Assembly: GCA_905197955.1 (NCBI GenBank)
Contig: CAJKAR010000003.1
Location: 117,977-181,976, forward strand
DNA length: 64,000 nucleotides
Origin: an uncultured Lentisphaeria bacterium
GTDB lineage: Bacteria; Verrucomicrobiota; Lentisphaeria; Victivallales; UBA1829
Direction of reading: 5' to 3'
In this document: positions 42,907 to 51,688 of the stretch, one piece after another
How the letters are laid out: the number at the start of each line of letters is the position of its first letter
How positions within the stretch are numbered: position 1 is the first letter of the stretch
The notes under the pieces: generated by a model
Databases searched by the model: none
Told to the model about the DNA's origin: nothing
What the model saw: only the letters and a program-made list of their open reading frames with translations
Position numbers and translations under genes: made by a program

Positions 42907-43785
42907 ATGGAGGGGAACGGCTCCCGGAAAACAACGATTTTCAAGTCGCCCGATGAACCGGAATCCCTTCCGCTGGAAATCCATATCGCCGCATTTGCAT
43001 TTGTGGAAGGCGGCTCCTATCATATCAGGCGCCACATCCACCCGGAATATGAAATCATGATCGTGCAGAGCGGAAGCTATCGTTCGCGCCTGAACGGAAA
43101 AATGCTGGAGGTCTTTCCGGGAGAGTTTCTTCTGATTCAGGCAGGCGACGATCACGAGGATCTTTGCGAAGGCGATTTCCGCTTCGCCGCGCTCCGTTTC
43201 CTGATTCTTGACACAACAGGAACGGAACGGACCATGCCGATTCTGAAAAAAGAACTTTCCGCAGAAAAAAGGATTTTTCCTCTCCGGGAAAAGAGTACGG
43301 CATCGACATTGTTCCATGAGGCGCATTCGGCATTTCTGGAAGGGAATACGCTCCGGACACAGGCCGTCGGTCCATTGACTCATGCGATGTTCTGGGAACT
43401 GCTTGCGCTCATTCCGCCGGAGCTGTTCACGGAAGAGTTCCGGGAGGCCTTTACAAAGAATGAGCTTCTCACCCGTCTGGAACAGCTCTTCGCCACCCGT
43501 TTGAACCAGCCGCTTACAGTGGATCGGATCGCAGCTCTGCTCGGAATGAGCCGCCGGGTTCTCGAATATAAATTAAAACGCCTGGGGGCGCCTTCCCCGC
43601 TCCGTCTTTTCACGCGCTGCCGGATTCAGGAAGCGATCCAGCTTCTGAAATACGAAGGACTGAATGTCAGTCAGACGGCGGAACGACTCGGGTTTGCCAA
43701 TCCGTTTCATTTTTCGCGGGTCTTCAAATCCGTCACCGGCCGGACACCCGCCGATTTCCGAAACGAACGCTCCTGCGGCGGGTAA
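42907..43785 (+). CDS. AraC-family transcriptional regulator
   Basis: 292 residues with AGAGGA upstream. The N-terminal cupin domain has YHIRRHIHPEYEIMIVQSG and FPGEFLLIQAGDDHE. The C-terminal pair of HTH units reads LTVDRIAALLGMSRRVLEYKLKRLG and LNVSQTAERLGFANPFHFSRVFKSVTGRTPADFR. It starts 18 bp after folC but the next gene, an alpha-mannosidase, has its own promoter preceded by two 13-bp direct repeats. The regulator is therefore the likely activator of the mannosidase. Confidence 0.9.
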   Translation: MEGNGSRKTTIFKSPDEPESLPLEIHIAAFAFVEGGSYHIRRHIHPEYEIMIVQSGSYRSRLNGKMLEVFPGEFLLIQAGDDHEDLCEGDFRFAALRFLILDTTGTERTMPILKKELSAEKRIFPLREKSTASTLFHEAHSAFLEGNTLRTQAVGPLTHAMFWELLALIPPELFTEEFREAFTKNELLTRLEQLFATRLNQPLTVDRIAALLGMSRRVLEYKLKRLGAPSPLRLFTRCRIQEAIQLLKYEGLNVSQTAERLGFANPFHFSRVFKSVTGRTPADFRNERSCGG

Positions 43786-43795
43786 AACAGTCAGA

Positions 43796-43828
43796 TTTTC
43801 GCAAACAGATATCTTTTTTCGCAAACAG
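43796..43828. promoter_or_regulatory. Candidate AraC operator: two 13-bp direct repeats
   Basis: TTTTCGCAAACAG occurs at 43796-43808 and identically at 43816-43828, spaced 20 bp start to start. It abuts the -35 region of the GH38 promoter and immediately follows the AraC gene. This is the arrangement expected for a class II AraC-type activator site. Confidence 0.65.
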
Positions 43829-43831
43829 CCA

Positions 43832-43860
43832 TTCCGAAAATTCCGGTTTTGTGATATAAT
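43832..43860 (+). promoter_or_regulatory. Promoter of the GH38 gene (perfect -10, poor -35)
   Basis: TATAAT at 43855-43860. The -35 position 17 bases upstream (TTCCGA, 43832-43837) is a poor match, consistent with activator dependence. Confidence 0.65.
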
Positions 43861-43901
43861 GACAGGAACCATACAACCCGGAACGAACCAGGATGGACAA
43901 A

Positions 43902-46544
43902 ATGAAATTCTATTATTTCGATTCAACGCATTGGGACAGGGAATGGTACAAGCCATTCCAGTATTTCCGCGGGATCCTGCTGGAAAATACGGAGCGGATT
44001 CTCGATACACTGGAACATCAGAATGCATATCAGAAGTTCTTTTTCGATGGTCAGACAATCGTGCTGGAGGACATTACCGAAATCCGTCCGGATCTGAAGG
44101 AGCGTCTGAGCGAACAGATCCGCAAGGGCAGACTCAATGTCGGCCCGTGGTACCTGATGCCCGATGAACTGCTTGTCTCAGGAGAATCCCTGATCCGGAA
44201 TCTTCTCCGTGGACGCTGCATCGCTCAGGAATACGGAGCCTCCCCCTGGCCTGTCGGTTACGTTCCCGATATTTTCGGACACATTGCTCAGCTGCCCCAG
44301 ATCATGCGCGGATTCGGCATCGGCACCATTGTCGCGTGGCGGGGATTCGAAGACGATCTGGCACCCTATGCCCGCTGGGCAGCTCCGGACGGCACCACCT
44401 GCAATCTGATCCGTCACCCGCAAAACGGCTACGGCGAATTCACAGCCTTCCCGAAAGAAACCAGACAACTCTTTCAGGAATATCTCCTCCGCTGGATGGA
44501 AAGCGCAAAGGAGATCTACGGAGACGAGATCGTCCTCACCGATGCCTTCGACCACAGCGACATCGACTCCAAAGCCCCTGAACTCCTGGACGCCATCCGG
44601 GAACTTTATCCCGATGCGGAAATCCGCTGGACCGATTTCACGGATATCGACGCATTCTCCAAACCCGATCTGCCCGTCATCCGCGGAGAGCAGATTCACA
44701 CCTGCAAAGGGGTCCGTTGCAGAGGAATCCAGATTCCCTACACGCTCTCCTCCCGCATCGACGTGAAATCGGAAAACGATCAGCTTCAGAACCGTCTGGA
44801 ACTGGAAATCGAACCGATGGCGGTCTTCATGGGGAAACGCTTCTCGCCCAACCTCCGGGGAATGCTGGATCTCGCCTGGAAAAAATGTCTTCAGAATCAG
44901 CCTCACGATTCCATCTGCGGCTGTTCCATTGATGCGGTTCACGAACTCATGCACTCCAGAAGCATGGAAGCAAACCAGATCTGTGATTTCTTCCGCGATG
45001 CTCTGATCCGTCAGGACCGCACCGATCTCACAGGCAAAGAACTCGGAGGCTGCTGCGAAGCCGGAGACGGGCGTTACACTCTGCGAGTCTTCAACACCCT
45101 CCCCTGGCGGAGAAAAGAAATTCTTCCGCTGACCATTCATTTCATCGGCCCCTATCCGGAGACTTTTGCGGAGTCGCGGAGCTCGGAAGCGCTCAATGCG
45201 TTCCGTCTGTTCGATGCATCAGGCAGAGAGATTCCGTATATCATCACCGATATCCGGCGCAATGTCCGTACCGCCCTCTGGAAGCAGGCCTATCGGACAT
45301 TCGATCTCTACACGATTACAGCGGAAGTGGAACTGGCGCCCTCCTCCTGGAGCACTTTCCATCTGGAACCCTCCAGGACACCGGTCCGACGCTATGGAAC
45401 CCTCCGGACCGCCAAACAGCAGGCGGAAAATGAGTTTCTCCGTCTTACGGTCCATTCCGACGGCACCTTCGATGTGCTCGACAAACGTTCCGGCAGGACC
45501 TTCTCCGACCTCAACGATTTCGTCATCGACCGCGAAACCGGCGATGGCTGGGGACATGTCAAACCGCTCTGCAACGAGGAAATCATCCATTCCGTTTCGG
45601 CTCAGACCGCAGTCACGGAAGACAATCTCCTCCGTACCACATTTGAAATCACACGCGATTATGAAGTCCCCGAAGAAGTTCTCTTCTCCGGTACCGTCAA
45701 CGCCTTCTACGGCTCCACCACTCTGTCGGAACACCGGAAGCGGCTCCGCATCGTCACATCGGTCACGCTGGACCGGATCTCCAGCGATCTGAAGCTCCGA
45801 ACCCGGATCGAAAATACCATCAGAGACTGCCGTCTGCGCCTGCGCATCCCGACTGGAATCGAAGGCCGCTGTTTCACCGGACAGACCTTCACCATGATCG
45901 AACGGCTTCCGGGACGCGAAAAAGGAGAGCGCACTCAGGACTACCGCGAGGCGGAAACCATCGAAAAGAACTTCAACGGAATCGCCGGAAAACGCGATAA
46001 ACTCGGCGGCATTGCCCTTCTTTCCCACTATGGACTTCATGAAATTTCCAGCAGCGAATCCGGAGAACTTTTCATCACGCTCTTCCGGGCGTTCCGGCGG
46101 ACCGTCATGAGCGAGGGCGAACCCGCAGGAGAACTGCAGAAAACCCTGCATTACGAATATACCTATCGATTCTTCCACACCGAAGAGTTTCCGGAACTCT
46201 TCCGGGAACTCCAGACGCGGAAAACGCCTCCCGTGATCTACACGCTGGCAACGGAAACAATTCGCGGAATCCCGGAACATCCGGCGCTGGAACTCTCCGG
46301 AAGACTCACGTTCTCCGCTCTGAAACCGGCTGAAAATATGGAGAATACCGCCGTTCTGCGCCTGGTGAATCTGTCGGGGAAAACGGAACAGGCCTCCGTC
46401 AGACTTCCCGGCAGAAGCGGCATCCGCACCTGCAATCTTGCCGAGGATCCCGATCCCGGAAGTGCCGCAGCAAAAGCAGTAGACGAGTTTCAAACAGAAC
46501 TTGCAGCAGGAAAAATCGGAAGTTACCTGCTGTCACGTTCCTGA
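43902..46544 (+). CDS. GH38 alpha-mannosidase-type glycoside hydrolase
   Basis: 880 residues from the ATG at 43902, which has AGGA 8 bases upstream. An ATG at 43893 has no spacing to that site. The N-terminal barrel starts FDSTHWDREWYKPF with the zinc-binding His-Asp pair of GH38. VGPWYLMPDELLVSGESLIRN and WPVGYVPDIFGHIAQLPQIM, including the PDxFGH nucleophile Asp, follow. QPHDSICGCSIDAVHELM (about 333-350) is the late zinc-ligand region. The C-terminal half is the beta-sandwich typical of the family. There is no signal peptide, so it trims mannosides or mannosyl-glycerate-like substrates in the cytosol. Confidence 0.92.
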   Translation: MKFYYFDSTHWDREWYKPFQYFRGILLENTERILDTLEHQNAYQKFFFDGQTIVLEDITEIRPDLKERLSEQIRKGRLNVGPWYLMPDELLVSGESLIRNLLRGRCIAQEYGASPWPVGYVPDIFGHIAQLPQIMRGFGIGTIVAWRGFEDDLAPYARWAAPDGTTCNLIRHPQNGYGEFTAFPKETRQLFQEYLLRWMESAKEIYGDEIVLTDAFDHSDIDSKAPELLDAIRELYPDAEIRWTDFTDIDAFSKPDLPVIRGEQIHTCKGVRCRGIQIPYTLSSRIDVKSENDQLQNRLELEIEPMAVFMGKRFSPNLRGMLDLAWKKCLQNQPHDSICGCSIDAVHELMHSRSMEANQICDFFRDALIRQDRTDLTGKELGGCCEAGDGRYTLRVFNTLPWRRKEILPLTIHFIGPYPETFAESRSSEALNAFRLFDASGREIPYIITDIRRNVRTALWKQAYRTFDLYTITAEVELAPSSWSTFHLEPSRTPVRRYGTLRTAKQQAENEFLRLTVHSDGTFDVLDKRSGRTFSDLNDFVIDRETGDGWGHVKPLCNEEIIHSVSAQTAVTEDNLLRTTFEITRDYEVPEEVLFSGTVNAFYGSTTLSEHRKRLRIVTSVTLDRISSDLKLRTRIENTIRDCRLRLRIPTGIEGRCFTGQTFTMIERLPGREKGERTQDYREAETIEKNFNGIAGKRDKLGGIALLSHYGLHEISSSESGELFITLFRAFRRTVMSEGEPAGELQKTLHYEYTYRFFHTEEFPELFRELQTRKTPPVIYTLATETIRGIPEHPALELSGRLTFSALKPAENMENTAVLRLVNLSGKTEQASVRLPGRSGIRTCNLAEDPDPGSAAAKAVDEFQTELAAGKIGSYLLSRS

Positions 46545-46567
46545 GCGGAACAAATCAATCCGACAAA

Positions 46568-46604
46568 AGAAAAGCGAAGCGGCGTAAAACCGCTTCGCTT
46601 TTTC
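46568..46604. terminator. Bidirectional intrinsic terminator
   Basis: A perfect 13-bp stem AAAAGCGAAGCGG (46570-46582) / CCGCTTCGCTTTT (46590-46602) with a 7-base loop, A-run on one side and T-run on the other, between the convergent GH38 and GH36 genes. Confidence 0.93.
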
Positions 46605-46626
46605 ATTTCTTCCCAAAGACGACCGA

Positions 46627-48396
46627 TCAGAATTTCAGAATCATCAGTCCGGAAGCAGGGACCGGAATGCGGGCAAATCCGGATTTGAGAACCGGAGACT
46701 GAACCGCCCGTCCCATGGTATCCAGGAGTTCGGCATAGGCGGGCTCGGACTGGAGTTCCACAATCAGCTCGGAACGCCCCGTTGCATTCACAACATAGCA
46801 GGTCTTTCCGGGTTCGCAGGCGATCTTGACATACTGCCCGAAATTGTAGACGGCAATAACCTTCTCTTCGCCATTCTCCGCGGAAACGATCGGATAGTTC
46901 AATTCCGGATGGAACGGTTTCAGATATCCTTTCAGAAGGACATCGCGATGACGCACACAGAAGTCGAGCCAGAAATGAAGCATTCTGCGATGCTCCTCTG
47001 GAATATCGTTGAGGCGGACCGAAATCTGCGGAACGCTGAAGAGTACATGCAGAAGCTGAAGCGCCGCATGTTCCGGAGTATCCGCGGAGTTCCACTCCAG
47101 CATGTCGGAATGGACAGCGGTTTTACCGGAGGTCAGGCGCAGATCAATCGTCCGGACCCGGTTTGCGAGCACATCGGCGGGACAGTCACCGGCGCGGAAC
47201 ATGTTGCCGTATTTGCGGACCGCAGGACCGATATAACTCTGTCGGAACTCGATCAGGATCTCCGGCTTCAGAGCGCGCAGGCGGCGCATGGCCTCCGACA
47301 GCAGAATATCGACCGCACATGGAACCGATTTCACATCTCGCCCGGCATAATTCTCCCGAATCGCGGGATCCTCTCCGTCGATGCGGAAGGAGTCGATGAA
47401 ATCCAGCTTGAATCCATCAATGTCCCACTCCTTCACAGCAGTTTCATAAATGTTGATCAGATACTCGCGCACCTCGGGGAAACGCGGATCCAGAACGGAA
47501 GTGTTCAGACGGTCGCTGTGGTACAGGAATTTGCCGGCAAACCGTTCACACACGCGGCTTTTATCGCCGACGAACGGAACCGAATACCAGACAACATATT
47601 TCAAGCCCAGCTTATGAACCCTCGCCACATGGGCGCGCATATCCGGGAACCGGCGTTTGGAAATCTCCCAGTCGCCGCAGAAAGCGTAACCGCGCTGATT
47701 ATCCTCGGTCTGCCAGCCGTCATCGACAATGATCCCCTTCATTCCATAGGTTCCTGCCAGCTCGCATTCCTGTTCCAGATCCCTGTCGAAAACATCCTGA
47801 TGATAGCTGTACCAGGAGGAATAGATCGGTTCAAAGGCGGCCTCCGGAGCCACAGACGGTTTATATTCCTCCAGCGAGGCGAACCAGGCGGTGACATCCC
47901 GGATCGCATCCGCATAAAAGATTCCGCGAGTGTCAATGCGCAGAACAGCCTCATATGATTGAAGCGGAGCTTCCGGTTCGGAAAAAAGTACGATCCGGCA
48001 GGAAATCCTGTTCGATTCCTCGCAGACTCCGCCAAACAGTTTTACAAAACGCATTGCCTCGGAAAACGCAATCGTCATCCGATTCTGTCCTTTCAGGTTG
48101 ATAAAGGACATCAGCGGAGCGGAAGACGCCAGATTGGAGCACAAGGGCCCGCCCCAGTCCGGCGGAATATTGCGGTTGAATCCGGCAGATGGGGTCCAGC
48201 GGGTCTGCATATCCAGCTGCGGCACGCTCCATACCAGACTCATCTCCGGCGGAACAAGCGGCGAATCCGCCTCCAGGCGGAGCTTGATCAGTTCCACTCC
48301 GGTTTCCGCACCGATCCGCTCCAACGAGACTCGCCACTCATTTCCGAAATTCCCCTTTGCCTCGATCTCTCCGACAATCGTATTGATTTTCATCAT
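46627..48396 (-). CDS. GH36 alpha-galactosidase
   Basis: 589 residues, AGGAAA upstream, no signal peptide. The barrel carries IYSSWYSYHQD, MKGIIVDDGWQTED, KYVVWYSVPFVG, GFKLDFIDSF with nucleophile Asp332, and IEFRQSYIGPAVRKYGNMFRAGDCPAD with the acid/base Asp404. All GH36 hallmarks are intact, in contrast to the divergent GH36-like enzyme at 33938-35920. It hydrolyses terminal alpha-galactosyl residues and acts on imported oligosaccharides. It is convergent with the GH38 gene, from which it is separated by a strong terminator. Confidence 0.92.
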   Translation of the reverse strand: MMKINTIVGEIEAKGNFGNEWRVSLERIGAETGVELIKLRLEADSPLVPPEMSLVWSVPQLDMQTRWTPSAGFNRNIPPDWGGPLCSNLASSAPLMSFINLKGQNRMTIAFSEAMRFVKLFGGVCEESNRISCRIVLFSEPEAPLQSYEAVLRIDTRGIFYADAIRDVTAWFASLEEYKPSVAPEAAFEPIYSSWYSYHQDVFDRDLEQECELAGTYGMKGIIVDDGWQTEDNQRGYAFCGDWEISKRRFPDMRAHVARVHKLGLKYVVWYSVPFVGDKSRVCERFAGKFLYHSDRLNTSVLDPRFPEVREYLINIYETAVKEWDIDGFKLDFIDSFRIDGEDPAIRENYAGRDVKSVPCAVDILLSEAMRRLRALKPEILIEFRQSYIGPAVRKYGNMFRAGDCPADVLANRVRTIDLRLTSGKTAVHSDMLEWNSADTPEHAALQLLHVLFSVPQISVRLNDIPEEHRRMLHFWLDFCVRHRDVLLKGYLKPFHPELNYPIVSAENGEEKVIAVYNFGQYVKIACEPGKTCYVVNATGRSELIVELQSEPAYAELLDTMGRAVQSPVLKSGFARIPVPASGLMILKF

Positions 48397-48500
48397 CCAT
48401 TTCCTGTTTTAATTTCTGATTTCGTCGTATTTCTGCCGAGGAAAATACATTCAAGCCGAAAGAAATTCAACAGAGGAAGCAAACTTTTTTTACAAAACCG

Positions 48501-48529
48501 TTTTACGAATCGGAAATCAGGTGTATATT
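48501..48529 (+). promoter_or_regulatory. Possible alaS promoter
   Basis: TATATT at 48524-48529 with TTTTAC (48501-48506) 17 bases upstream. It lies 43 bp before alaS, in the divergent gap with GH36. The -35 match is poor. Confidence 0.35.
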
Positions 48530-48571
48530 AACAAATGACACACAGAAAAAAACGGAGGTTCCGTACCCAAA

Positions 48572-50365
48572 ATGAAAGCAAATGAATTAAGATCCAAGTT
48601 TCTTGAATTTTTTCAGAGCAAAGGCCACGCCGTCATCAAGAGCGCGCCGCTGATTCCCGATAACGATCCCACAGTTCTGTTTACCACAGCCGGAATGCAT
48701 CCGCTGGTTCCGTTTCTGCTCGGCGCCCCGCATCCGCTCGGGAAACGGCTCACGGACGTGCAGAAATGCATCCGGACCGGAGATATTGATGAAGTCGGCG
48801 ATCCCGTCCACCTCACCTTCTTCGAAATGCTCGGCAACTGGTCGCTCGGCGACTACTTCAAGGAAACGGCCATCAAGAACAGCTTTGAATTCCTGACGGG
48901 AAAAGAGTGGCTGAATATTCCTGTTGACCGTCTCGCCTTCACGGTTTTTGCCGGCGATGAAAATGCCCCCTTCGATGAAGAGGCATACAATCTCTGGCGT
49001 TCTCTCGGGGTCAGCGAAAAACGCATTGCAAAACTCCCGAAAGAGGACAACTGGTGGGGCCCCGCCGGACAGACCGGTCCCTGCGGACCCGATACCGAAA
49101 TGTTCTACTGGACCGGACCGATGCCGGTGCCGGAAGTCTTCGATCCAAAGGATAAACGCTGGGTCGAAATCTGGAACGATGTCTTCATGCAGTATAACAA
49201 GACCGCGGATGGAAAGTTCATCCCGATGGAAAAGAAAAACGTTGATACCGGCATGGGCGTCGAGCGCGTCACAGCGATCCTCCAGGGCAAGGCAAGCTGC
49301 TACGACACCGAAATCTTCCAGCCGCTCTTTGAGGAACTCGACAAGATCCGCGGAATCGAAACACCGGCGGAACGGACCCGTTCCGAACGAATCGTTGTCG
49401 AACACATGCGTGCGGCGACCTTTATTCTCGCCGATGGCATCACGCCGGGAAAAGTCGATCAGGCCTATATCCTCCGCCGACTGATCCGTCGTGCAATCCG
49501 CGAGGCAAAACAGGCCGGAGTCACGGTTCCGTTCACAAAGCGCCTTGCAAAAGTCGTGATCGACAACTACTGCGAGGCCTATCCCGAACTCAAGGAAAAT
49601 GAAACCATGATTCTGGAAGAGTTCGAACGCGAAGAAACCATGTTCAAGCAGACACTGGAAAACGGAGAAAAGGAATTCGAAAAATTCATCTCCCGCGTTC
49701 CCGCCCATATTCAGAACAAAGTCATCAGCGGCAAGAACGCCTTCTACCTGTATGAAACGTTCGGCTTCCCGATCGAACTGACCGTGGAAATGGCAAAGGA
49801 AAAGGGCTTTACGGTCGATCTGAAAGGCTACGAGGAAGCATTCCACAAGCATCAGGAGCTCTCCCGCAAAGGAGCGGAGCAGAAGTTCAAAGGGGGACTT
49901 GCAGACCATTCCGCGGAAACGGCCTGTCTGCATACCGCGACCCATCTTCTGCACAAGGCGCTGCGGATTGTGCTCGGCGATCATGTGGCACAGAAGGGAT
50001 CCAACATCAATGCGGAACGCCTCCGCTTCGACTTCTCTCATCCGGATAAAATGACTCCGGAACAGATTGCGGAAGTGGAACGTCTGGTCAACGAAGTCAT
50101 TCAGAAGAAATACCCGGTCGTGCGCGAGGAAATGAGTCTGGAAGACGCTCGCAAGAGCGGAGCAATCGGTCTGTTCGGCAATAAATACGGCGAACGGGTC
50201 ACGGTTTATTCGATGGGCGATTTCAGCAAGGAAATCTGCGGAGGACCTCACGCCTCCAACACGGGAGATCTCATCAGCTTCAAAATCCAGAAGGAAGAAA
50301 GTTCCAGCCGCGGAGTAAGACGCATCAAAGCGACAATCGGATTTACATCAAAGGAGGCAAAATGA
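48572..50365 (+). CDS. alaS: Alanyl-tRNA synthetase, short form without the C-terminal (C-Ala/DHHA1) domain
   Basis: 597 residues, against about 875 in E. coli. The catalytic core is intact: RSKFLEFFQSKGHAVIKSAPLIP, LFTTAGMHPLVPFL, HLTFFEMLGNWSLGDYFK and QTGPCGPDTEMFYW. The tRNA-recognition helices follow. The editing domain has both zinc/active-site elements: HTATHLLH (about 450) and CGGPH (about 557). The chain ends soon after GVRRIKATIGF, where other AlaRS continue into the coiled coil and DHHA1 domain. The ATGA overlap with the next gene shows the end is genuine. The length resembles compact AlaRS reported in some reduced lineages (from memory). GGAGG lies an unusually long 13 bases upstream. 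Confidence 0.9.
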   Translation: MKANELRSKFLEFFQSKGHAVIKSAPLIPDNDPTVLFTTAGMHPLVPFLLGAPHPLGKRLTDVQKCIRTGDIDEVGDPVHLTFFEMLGNWSLGDYFKETAIKNSFEFLTGKEWLNIPVDRLAFTVFAGDENAPFDEEAYNLWRSLGVSEKRIAKLPKEDNWWGPAGQTGPCGPDTEMFYWTGPMPVPEVFDPKDKRWVEIWNDVFMQYNKTADGKFIPMEKKNVDTGMGVERVTAILQGKASCYDTEIFQPLFEELDKIRGIETPAERTRSERIVVEHMRAATFILADGITPGKVDQAYILRRLIRRAIREAKQAGVTVPFTKRLAKVVIDNYCEAYPELKENETMILEEFEREETMFKQTLENGEKEFEKFISRVPAHIQNKVISGKNAFYLYETFGFPIELTVEMAKEKGFTVDLKGYEEAFHKHQELSRKGAEQKFKGGLADHSAETACLHTATHLLHKALRIVLGDHVAQKGSNINAERLRFDFSHPDKMTPEQIAEVERLVNEVIQKKYPVVREEMSLEDARKSGAIGLFGNKYGERVTVYSMGDFSKEICGGPHASNTGDLISFKIQKEESSSRGVRRIKATIGFTSKEAK

Positions 50366-50847
50366 GCACGGAAATCATCATTTCAAACGATGGTGACGCC
50401 TATTTCATCACGGTCAACGGAAGAGCGACGTTTGAACACGCCTCGCAGTTGAGAAATCTTGCAAAGAGCCTCGAAAGCACCACCTTCTCCAAAATCTGTG
50501 TCGATCTGGAGAACTGCGGCGGCATGGACAGCACCTTCATGGGGATTCTTGCCATGCTCGGATTGCGTGCACGGGCGGTCGGTGCTCCGATGATCGTCTA
50601 CAATGCCGGAGATGCCAACACAGCGCTCCTCCACGGGCTCGGTCTCAAAAAACTGTTCGAGTTCCAGACTGGGGAAATGGCCGGGGCCGGCGGAAAAGAC
50701 TGGAGCTCCAATGAGACATCCGGACAGGCGGAAACGGTTCTGGAAGCACATCAGACCCTGATGTCGGCTGATGAGCAGAATGTCAAAAAGTTTGAAAAAG
50801 TCGTGGAACTGGTCCAGAAGGATCTGGATAAAATGAACGACAAATAA
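50362..50847 (+). CDS. STAS-domain protein (anti-anti-sigma-like)
   Basis: 161 residues, ATGA overlap with alaS. Residues about 5-105 form a STAS domain: AYFITVNGRATFEHASQLRNLAKSL, ICVDLENCGGMDSTFMGILAMLG with the phosphorylatable Ser in GMDSTFMG, and LLHGLGLKKLF. The C-terminal ~55 residues form a helical tail (LMSADEQNVKKFEKVVELVQKDLDK). Such proteins bind a serine kinase/anti-sigma partner and switch stress or signalling outputs. No kinase or phosphatase is adjacent apart from the FHA-pseudokinase about 850 bp further on, on the other strand. Confidence 0.85.
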   Translation: MSTEIIISNDGDAYFITVNGRATFEHASQLRNLAKSLESTTFSKICVDLENCGGMDSTFMGILAMLGLRARAVGAPMIVYNAGDANTALLHGLGLKKLFEFQTGEMAGAGGKDWSSNETSGQAETVLEAHQTLMSADEQNVKKFEKVVELVQKDLDKMNDK

Positions 50848-50870
50848 TTTCCGGCATATTCCTGCAAAGA

Positions 50871-50909
50871 AAAAACGGAGAACGGGCAATCCCGCTTCTC
50901 CGTTTTTTT
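50871..50909. terminator. Bidirectional intrinsic terminator
   Basis: AAAAACGGAGAACGGG (50871-50886) pairs with CCCG-C-TTCTCCGTTTTT (50891 onward, one bulged C) with a 4-base loop and T-run to 50909, between the convergent STAS and thyX genes. Confidence 0.92.
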
Positions 50910-50958
50910 GTTTATTTCCGATAGAAAAAATTTGTCGGTTCTGGTGATGGGGCTGGAA

Positions 50959-51663
50959 TTAGACGTTCCAGTCATCGCCTTTCGACTCGAAGTACTTGGC
51001 GACATTCGGGACGATCGGTTTGATGAGTTTTTTAATCGCGCGGGCATACTCACGGATTTCCCACTGGGCATGTTCGCTGTCACGCAGTTCAAGGAAGTGG
51101 AGAAGGTTTGAAAGATCGACCGTTCCCCAGAAAGTGACCATCATATTCTGCGGCAGAACGCCTCTGGCCTGTTCGCGGCAGACGCCTGAAGCAAGGAGAT
51201 GCTCGTAGAGGGCAAGGGATTTTTGATTGTGTTCGGCGATTTCGGCGCGAAGGGCGGCATCGTCGAAGGAGTCATCGGCGAAGGATGCCTGACGATTGCT
51301 TTCCGCCTGACGGCGCAGTTTCGGCGGAGTATAGAATTCCATGTCGATCTCCGTGTAGCGGCGGGAGATCTCGTTGTACGACCAGGTCCGGTGGCGGTGC
51401 CACTGGCCGCGGACAAACAGCGGACAATGAATGCTGAACGTGAACACCATGTGCTCCAGGGGACTGGTGTGTTTGTTTTCAATCAGATAGTTGAGGAGTG
51501 TCACATCGCGTTCATCCATTGTGTCCTTCAGTTTGCCGAAGGAGACGCGGGCGGCGTTGACAAGTGTAGCCTCATTGCCGAGGTGATCGATCAGTCCGAC
51601 CCATCCCTGTCCGTCGAGGACCTTCACATGGTTTGCAGGCGGTACATTCAGCAGTTTGATCAT
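50959..51663 (-). CDS. thyX: Flavin-dependent thymidylate synthase
   Basis: 234 residues. The ThyX signature RHRTWSYNEISRRYTEI (RHRxxSxNExSxRY type) is present near residue 85, as is the SFGKLKDTMDERDVTLLNYL N-terminal region. It makes dTMP from dUMP with FAD and methylene-tetrahydrofolate, replacing ThyA. It lies 25 bp downstream of the FHA-pseudokinase gene on the same strand, so the two may be co-transcribed. Confidence 0.95.
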   Translation of the reverse strand: MIKLLNVPPANHVKVLDGQGWVGLIDHLGNEATLVNAARVSFGKLKDTMDERDVTLLNYLIENKHTSPLEHMVFTFSIHCPLFVRGQWHRHRTWSYNEISRRYTEIDMEFYTPPKLRRQAESNRQASFADDSFDDAALRAEIAEHNQKSLALYEHLLASGVCREQARGVLPQNMMVTFWGTVDLSNLLHFLELRDSEHAQWEIREYARAIKKLIKPIVPNVAKYFESKGDDWNV

Positions 51664-51688
51664 ATTCCAACAACCTTTCTTTATAAAT

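Noticed and set aside
48587..50251. A 554-codon minus-strand frame
   Set aside because: Antisense shadow of alaS. Similar long antisense frames exist against pfp (9886-11364), gatA (11891-13357), the acyltransferase fusion (19474-21141), the LCAT-like gene (21248-22753), GH36 (34211-35770) and GH38 (45219-46493).
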